Shown here piece after piece: positions 57,388 through 64,000 of a stretch of DNA of 64,000 nt. The DNA lies in contig NMRB01000643.1 in NCBI GenBank assembly GCA_002633025.1, positions 33,656 through 97,655 of the forward strand, written 5' to 3'. A program made the position numbers and the translations under genes. This stretch comes from Notospermus geniculatus. Taxonomy: Eukaryota > Nemertea > Pilidiophora > Heteronemertea > Lineidae. The notes beneath the pieces were generated by a model. The model worked only from the letters and a program-made list of their open reading frames with translations. It ran no database searches and had not been told where the DNA came from. Position 1 is the stretch's first letter, and every line of letters starts with the position of its first letter.

Positions 57388-58002
57388 GGCCCTGTCACAC
57401 TTTCGCGTGTATCAAGTCCCTGGAGTTCCTTTAAAATTTCTCAATACGCAGCCGTAACACGCTGCGTATTTATAACTTATGAGCTGCGGAACAGCCTTGG
57501 CAGCGTATAGTTTTCGTGCATGCCCCCCGGGCATGCCCAAAACATTCCGGCGTACTGGCCCGTACTGTGCGCATGCCTGCGTCCATAAAACGTACACAAA
57601 ACGATTGAGATGCATGTGCGTACACTCTTAGCCGAAAAGGTTCTTTGGTGCCACACCAGGAGAACCCTCTGATTTAAGAACCCTCGGGTTGTTTAAGAAC
57701 CCCTAGAGGTTCCAGAGGTTCCAGATAGAACCTTTTCCTCAGAAAAGGGTTCTAACTGGAACCTTTATGGGTTCTTTAGCGACGGAAAGGTTCTATATGG
57801 AACCCTTTCGGGTTCTTTACAGAAGGTTCTATATAGAACCCTGGGGTTCCTCTGGTCCTTCATCCAAGCTCTGGTGTGGCACAAAGAACCACTAAAGAAC
57901 CTTTTTTGCTAAGAGTGTATTGTGCGTACGACTGCGTATGGAAAAAAATGTTCAATGCGCAACTCATAAGGAATTAGGATACGCAGAAGGTGTGACAGGG
58001 CC
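57388..58002. mobile_element. MITE GGCCCTGTCACACTT, copy 2, split
   Basis: Inverse copy of 54095-54390 with an element inserted at 57623-57917. Confidence 0.8.
57623..57917. mobile_element. TA-flanked MITE CACTCTTAGC
   Basis: Inverted ends CACTCTTAGC then AAAAGGTTCTTTxGTG; the interior repeats GGTTCTATATGGAACC words. TA on both sides; the copy at 54095 lacks it. Confidence 0.85.
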
Positions 58003-58799
58003 TTAAGAAATATGCACAGTCAGAGATGTTTGGCATTGCCGGAGTCCAGCTTCTCCTGTTGGTGATGGCCGCCGGCATTGCTGACCGCACAGCAGGCTGT
58101 TGATAGCTTCGATTCGAATTCCTGGCACTGATGCTTTTGATGTGATATGTTGGAGAGCTAGATCCCTGCGGCGAAGCCCGGTCTCTGTAACCTTATAACT
58201 GTGACTTTCATGTATATGTACTATAGCAAAAATAGATAAGCGAGCGATCTATTTTTGACTAGTTCAGTAAGGTAAACTGCTAATCGGGTTTTGTTGACTT
58301 CGCCAATGCATAATTCATTTCACCCTATGTACCCTACACGGGTGGAAAACCATCTAAAGCGCAGCAGAGAGATCGCGCCCAGAATTTTAATAGGATACAT
58401 GATAAATGACGAAATTACCTCTAATTTTTTTCTCTTGGCAGGTTCATCTTTACGAGCCGATTGCACCGTACATCATCGTGCACATGTACAAGTACATTAT
58501 ACATTCAATGCACGTGCATTCCCTAAGTACAGAATGTCATTCTAGTATATTTGTTGAAAATGTAATGACATCGATATATTTTGGGTGACAGAAGTTACAT
58601 TACGGTTAATACGATAATGGGTGCATCTGCCGAGAGGTAGGCCTACAGCATCATTCACTAGACGTGCATTCAACGAGTTATGCTGATGTCAGGTCGCACC
58701 ATTGCCTGCGCCACGACGGAACAGTCGGCATCAAGTGAAGAAATCACGGTCAGGTCGCAAAAGTGAAAATGTGTCCGCTCCTCGTGGAGCAGGCCGCAT

Positions 58800-59000
58800 C
58801 TGCGCACAGGGTTTGTGTCAGACGACGCGCGTAGGGATCAAGATGAGTAAGATGATTCGTCGGGATGCAGATGTTTAACTCTTGCGACCATGGCTGATCT
58901 TTTCACTGATGCCGATCGTCGCAGGTGGGACGCAACCGCAGTCATGTCACACCATATCACTGAGCGACTGATTTGTTCCGCGCGGTCGTTGCTCAGACAT
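58800..59000. repeat. dispersed repeat, unbroken copy
   Basis: Runs CACAGGGTTTGTGTCAGACG to GCGCGGTCGTxGCTCAGAC. Matches 59969-60045 plus 60428-60545, which are separated there by two MITEs. Confidence 0.7.
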
Positions 59001-59119
59001 AAAATCCCTGTTTTTTTTGCGGTCACACCTATGAATTGCCGGGCTCCAAGAACCCCGTGTCTGAAAAACACTGGTTTTTGAAACTAACACGGCAAGGTCG
59101 CCGTGTTTTTTCGGGTACG

Positions 59120-59713
59120 AATGGTTTATTCCCAGTTCGCCCAATCCCATTTCGCCCATTCCCATTTTGCCCAAATTTTTTCCCGTCTCGCCCATTCTTT
59201 TTTCGCCCTTTCCCACTTCGCCCTTTTCCCAGTTCGCCCAATATCTGTCTTGCCCTTTTGCCGTTTTGCCCAATTTCATTTTCGCCCATTTTTCATTTCG
59301 CCCAAAAGCCATCTCACCCAACTTTCCCATTTACGCCCAATGACCATTTCGCCCTTTTCCCAAATGGCCCCTTCCCATTTCGCCCAAAAGCCATTTCGCC
59401 CATTCTCATTTTGAGGCCCAAAACTAATAATGGTAAAGGGGCGAGATGATGAATGGGCAAAATGGCATTGGGCGAATTGGTGAAGGGACGAAATGGTAAA
59501 GGGGCGAGATGGCATTGGGCGAATCGGCAAAGGGTGTATTGGCAAAAGGGCGAAATGGTAAGTGGGCGAAAAGATGATTGGGCGAGGCGGCAATGGGGCA
59601 AAATGGTAAAGGGCAAAATGGGTAGGGGGCGAGATGGCAGAGGGCGAAATGGGGAAAAAAATTGGGCGAAATGGGAATGGGCGAACTGGGATTGGGCGAA
59701 CTGGGAAGTCACC
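59120..59713. repeat. inverted array of TTCGCCCA words
   Basis: About 300 bases of degenerate CGCCCATTCCCATTT repeats, then about 280 of their reverse complement, cut off by the gap at 59714. Long open frames here (Pro/Phe-rich and Gly/Lys-rich) are artefacts. Confidence 0.8.
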
Positions 59714-59767
59714 NNNNNNNNNNNNNNNNNNNNNNNNNNNNNNNNNNNNNNNNNNNNNNNNNNNNNN
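59714..59767. other. assembly gap (54 N)
   Basis: Run of N between the inverted array and a SINE; probably where assembly of the array failed. Confidence 0.99.
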
Positions 59768-59968
59768 TCTCTTTGCCTTACTGGCCTCTCTCCACCCAGG
59801 TGTATAAATGGGTACCGGTCGGAAATGCTCAGATTGTATGCGCTGAATGAGCAGCTCATCTGAGTTCTACTGAAAGGTTTCAGGATAGACTGGGGTTAAA
59901 GTGTGAAGTCGGATGACACCTCTACCGTTGTTGATATCAGACTATAAACCCAAACTTTAACTTTAACT
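59768..59968 (+). mobile_element. SINE copy, 5' end lost in the gap
   Basis: Same as the SINE body at 46640-46795 joined directly to the tail at 47622-47695; it starts right after the N run. It supplies the empty site for the TTAA insertion. Confidence 0.75.
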
Positions 59969-60045
59969 TTTATCTGCGCACAGGGTTTGTGTCAGACGAC
60001 GCGCGTCGGGATCATGATTCGTCGGGATGCAGAATTCAATATGTT

Positions 60046-60262
60046 TAAAGCTTGGAATCCACTGCTGATTTTCTGCGTTGCGACCTGCTTTGCAGCCTGC
60101 TACCTGCGATTGAATACGATCGCAAGGAACTGATACCGGTCGCCGACTTGAAATTGACCACACCTTCGCCATTGGTGGAAATCACGTCTAGCGAGTCCAC
60201 TACGGTCGAGTGCCCAGTTGCAACGCGGCAAACCAGTTTGCAACGCAAGTGGATTCCTAGCT
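60046..60262. mobile_element. MITE AAGCTTGGAATCCACTG, copy 2
   Basis: Same family as 2638-2886; ends AGCTTGGAATCCACT and GTGGATTCCTAGCTT. Inserted in the repeat at 59969-60545. Confidence 0.75.
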
Positions 60263-60263
60263 T

Positions 60264-60427
60264 AAAGCCCTGTTTCCACTACAGCGGTTTCCGCAGCGGT
60301 TCACAGGCACTGGGACAATCAACAGGTTAATATGTATTGTTACATGTAAACCATCCAAGGATTATCCAAACCCCTGTGAAAAACGCACCGCTCGCCGCAA
60401 AATCGCTCTAGTGGAAACAGGCCTTTA
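60264..60427. mobile_element. MITE AAAGCCCTGTTTCCACTA, copy 2
   Basis: Related to 9117-9249; directly abuts 60046-60262. Confidence 0.75.
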
Positions 60428-60937
60428 CTCTTGCGATCATCGATCTTTTCGATCGGCGAATGATGCCGATCGTCGCAGGTGGGCCGCAACTGCAGTCATG
60501 TCACTAGCGACTGATTTGTTACGCGCGGTCGTGGCTCAGACGCAAAGAGATCCGCCTGTTCTGGGCCGACATCAGCATCTATGGGGCATCGGGCAGCACC
60601 ACCACAATTTGATGACATTGTTCGGTACTTTCTTCGCCTAGGCTAATAGTATGGCGTTACTATACCTTATTACTCATGTCAAATCACAGCCACCCCTACC
60701 GATTTCGGTTCATAAACATCTGTGTTCAGAAAGTACCTTCCACTGTCGCTACAAAATTTGCATCCGATTATAGCCAGCGACGGCAGTAAAGAAAATTTAT
60801 AGCCAATAGCGCACTCTAAAAATCACCTGTTAAAAATTCAAAATGTTAAACTGCAGTCATAAATTTCATTTACTGATTTTTGGTGTTCTTAAATATTCAG
60901 TGGCGAAAATGGTCCGCCGTGCTGTAAAATGAAGCAT

Positions 60938-61156
60938 TAAAGGACCACGGTATTGCCACTTTTTCTCGACAGCCGGCGCCACTGCGCCACTCTCCAACCC
61001 AGGGGCTACATGTAACTGCGTTGTCGGCGAATTGACCCGATTTACTACGTAAATTTTGTAATGCATTTTTGTAGTTCGAGTTGCTGCCGCTAGGTGACTC
61101 CCTCTACGTCGGCAGTCAAATAACGCATTGGAGATCCAATACCGTGCTCCTTTCAT
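60938..61156. mobile_element. MITE AAAGGACCACGGTATTG
   Basis: Ends AAAGGAxCACGGTATTG and CAATACCGTGxTCCTTT. Contains CTGCCGCTAGGTG also seen at 31138-31150. Confidence 0.65.
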
Positions 61157-63166
61157 ATCTCTGGCGTGTAATAACGTTGCATTCGAGAGTCGGCAGATGA
61201 GCTCTCAAACATCTTCGCGGTCCGATCTTTCAGCAGCATGTTGTGTTATTGAGACGACTGCCTAAAGAACTCAACTCGCCGCGGACCTTGAAGGAAGTTG
61301 GTGTTTTACATGTAGAAAGGAGTATGAATAATGGGTGAATATTTACGGGATAGTTTTTTTTTCAATAATACCCTTTTGTATACTGGTTTCAGCTCTTTAA
61401 CCTCTTTAGCCTACGTGAGATGTAAAATTCATTAAGCCCTGGAAACAGTCGGCGAGATCGATGCAGCTATAAGCAGTCATTTTTTTGAACGCGCTATCAC
61501 AGTAATGCTGTTTCGGGGCGATTATCAGAAGAATCTGCGCATTGAAGTCGAATCCATTCAACCTAATCTCAGCCGGCACGCGAAATGTCGAACACAAAAA
61601 GCAACTATCTTTCCTTGATCTGATCAAGTGAAGCCTTACGTTAACGCAGCCACGGAAAATGAGGAGGCATATTGCAAGGAGGAGATGCGTAACACTACAG
61701 AATGGTACCGTCACTGAACAACAAACCTCCGGTTTTGGCACGTTTTTGCCACAGACTCACGTTTTTTAAGAAGCTAGTTTACAAAAAACATAGTGAGGAA
61801 ACAACAATATGTGTAGCTCCGTTCAAACGTAAAGTGATATTTTACATGTTCAGATATTGGTGAGCTGGCATTTAGGCATTCTCGCCACTAAAATCATCAC
61901 ACTTTTACCATTGTTCAATTTTGTCCCCGATTTTTCGCCCTTTTCCTCTCACGTAATCTGTTGATTATTGATGCATATTCAAAGCATTTGGGGTCAGAGC
62001 GCGTCCCGAATAAAGAAATTTGAATTATTTCACCGGCTTCGAGGTTTTTGTACGATTTTTTGTGAAATTTTCTACGATATTTTTTAGGACGCCTTCTGAT
62101 TGGTCATATTGAATCACATGATCTCAGCGGCACACTATGCTTCATTAAAAATGGCCGCCATCATTTTCATCACTTGAGAAGTTCGACGCGTTGTGATACC
62201 ATCACTAACCCTTCATCAGGTAAGGTACCACACTTCAACCCATTCTTTTAGTGTAGCAACAGTTTCAATGCCTGATTGATAACTAAATCATTCAAATACG
62301 TAGATTCAAACATGTCTTGTCGAGCATTTCTGATCGGTGTGTACACTCGTGAGCAGTGAAGTTACACGGTATGTACATCGATCCGTGTGTGTATGGATGA
62401 ACTAGGTCACCGTAATTCACATACTTGTAGCCATTCGGAACGACCTGAGGCGAACTGCTTATCTGTCACTGGGCGGCGCATTTCACCTCGGACACAAGTC
62501 CAAGGCAGCCATATTGTTTATCAACAAACCCACGTGACCTACCGTGGGACTACGAGTATTTTGGCCGAATTTTGGCCTGTTAAGATGTTCAACCTTATTT
62601 GCTGGATTATTTGAGCCATATTATATAATATTATATACATGTATAAACTTTCCGGTATCTCACCCAATCTGCCAATTATTGATCAGTAACGCAACGTTTT
62701 TGTATGCCCTATTTTGTTCATGCGCAGGTGTGATGAGGAGGCGAACCGCATCTGAACTCTCACAAACGGGCAGCAATCGTTGCGCGTTCAAGATGGCTGC
62801 CTTGGAATTGTGTCCGAGGGGAAATGCGAGCCGTCACGGAAATTGCCGAGCAGTTGCCTTCGGAAGTTCCGAATGACTTGTAGCCTGCCGCTTTATGCAA
62901 ACCTGGTTCCTCTGGCTATCGAGGGTGGCGCTGACCGATATTCACCACTCCATCCCCTCGGCCTCATGCCAGCGAACTGTTGCTACCATTAGGCTTGTCC
63001 GATTTTATTTCGATTGAGACGAGGAGCCATTGGTTGCAAGGAACGTTTTCCATGGCATACCATAGCGGAGCCTGCAGCGGCAGGAAAATGAAACAAAGGT
63101 TGAAAACAGGCATTAGGCCAACAATTCAATTAGCGCTTTTTATATAACCTACAGTTGCGGACAGCA
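61157..63166. other. no gene seen
   Basis: Anonymous sequence. The longest frames (61406-61741 minus, 62544-62876 plus) match no family I know, and the first begins at GTG. Confidence 0.45.
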
Positions 63167-63324
63167 TAATAGTGAGGTTAAGAAAATGAACGATAATCGT
63201 AAACGAAACGACAATGACGTCACGCTCCATTCATAAGTATGTCCTGGGGCTGGAATTTGAATGCCATGTGACGTCATTATCGCATCTTTACCACTTATCG
63301 TTCATTTTCTTAACCTCACTATTA
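63167..63324. mobile_element. MITE AATAGTGAGGTTAAGAAAAT
   Basis: Inverted ends AATAGTGAGGTTAAGAAAAT then GAACGATAA; centre with TGACGTCA words. Confidence 0.8.
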
Positions 63325-63780
63325 CCTCCGGATGCGGCGTTTATTTATTTATCTACAAATAAATAAACCGACAGTTTTCTTTGAATTGCGGTGCGTAGCT
63401 TTACGATTCTATTAGACCAATTAACAGTTGAACTAAACTGACGGCTCATATTCTGGTGGTATAACTGTGAACGTCATCAATCCCACATAAAACGAAAACA
63501 CTTCTAACAGATTCTGTGGGATAGTTCCGCAGGTAATAACAATATTCTCGATGGAAAAGTAAGCAGCTACCGTACTTAAACAGCAAATATAATGGATATC
63601 CCCTCGGTGGAATAACTCCCTTAATCGTAACTGTCAGAATGGAAATGCATTTCATTGATGGTACGCTCAAGCTGATGTCAGCGTCGTGTTAGAAACGTAT
63701 ATCAAGCATTTTTGCAAGACGAGATGGTAAAAGTGAAAGTGGGTGACGATGTAGAGAAGGGAGGCTGTTGAATGGAGGCA

Positions 63781-64000
63781 ATAGGGAGGTTTCGCAAATC
63801 TGACGAAAAACGAAGTACCAAATACGAAATTGGACTTTACATGTATTTCCATGACGTAACGTATTTCCGGAAATGGTTGGTACCACAACTATCGCCTGCT
63901 GCAAGAGCGTCTTTTAGCGTATGCGCTACAACGATAGAGTTGCGGTGTATATTAAACTTTGAAATTATCTTTCGTTTCCACTTCCTAGATACGAAGTGGA
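63781..64000. mobile_element. MITE AATAGGGAGGTTTCGCAAATC, cut by window end
   Basis: First 220 bases of the 400-base family at 14910 and 41906. Confidence 0.8.

Noticed and set aside
59036-59449. Pro/Phe-rich and Gly/Lys-rich frames of 100-180 residues
   Set aside because: Products of the CGCCC word array and its inverse, present in several frames at once.

Overview
The window reads as nuclear DNA of an invertebrate animal, most likely a marine deuterostome such as a lancelet, hemichordate or echinoderm; I cannot settle the species. The grounds are multi-exon genes with GT-AG introns, intronless rhodopsin-class receptors, a tRNA-type SINE, remnants of a CR1-like non-LTR retrotransposon, a very dense load of short palindromic DNA transposons (MITEs), and frequent use of the octamer TACATGTA, which is common in such genomes. 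There is no sign of bacterial or viral organisation. Three runs of N (21909-22575, 39933-40900, 59714-59767) are assembly gaps.

Layout. 1-3.6 kb: the ATP-binding half of an ABCG2-like half-transporter on the minus strand, five exons, running off the left edge. 3.6-9.8 kb: MITEs and anonymous DNA. 9.8-39 kb: three intronless paralogous class A receptors of the melatonin-receptor-like (NRY) type, all on the minus strand (9830-10900, 27148-28272, 35670-36779). Copies two and three sit in long segmental duplications (about 22.6-31.0 and 31.7-39.0 kb) that match well outside the genes too; copy one lies in an older, more broken version. 41.4-44.6 kb: a CYP2-like cytochrome P450 on the plus strand, lacking its first exon, probably because of the 968-base gap upstream. 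45.9-48.7 kb: a three-exon class A receptor with unusual motifs. 51.2-52.5 kb: an intronless peptide-type receptor of the orexin/QRFP/CCK kind on the minus strand. 53-64 kb: almost only repeats.

The genes do not form an operon or pathway. Five chemoreceptor or neuropeptide-type receptors plus a drug-efflux transporter and a P450 make a neighbourhood that senses and handles small molecules, but that is gene content, not proof of linkage.

The most informative content is the repeat landscape. Because the receptor segments are duplicated, and because several repeat families occur twice, one copy often supplies the empty site of an insertion in the other. This lets insertion order and target-site duplications be read directly: an element built of GGCGCC palindromes (29948-30284), a 1.2-kb nested palindrome (25854-27073), a TTAA element inside a SINE (46792-47621), MITEs inside MITEs at 57623-57917, 33970-34187 and 13766-13892, and a 1-kb foldback at 32093-33140. 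I found no CRISPR, rRNA or tRNA gene and no clear new enzymatic system.
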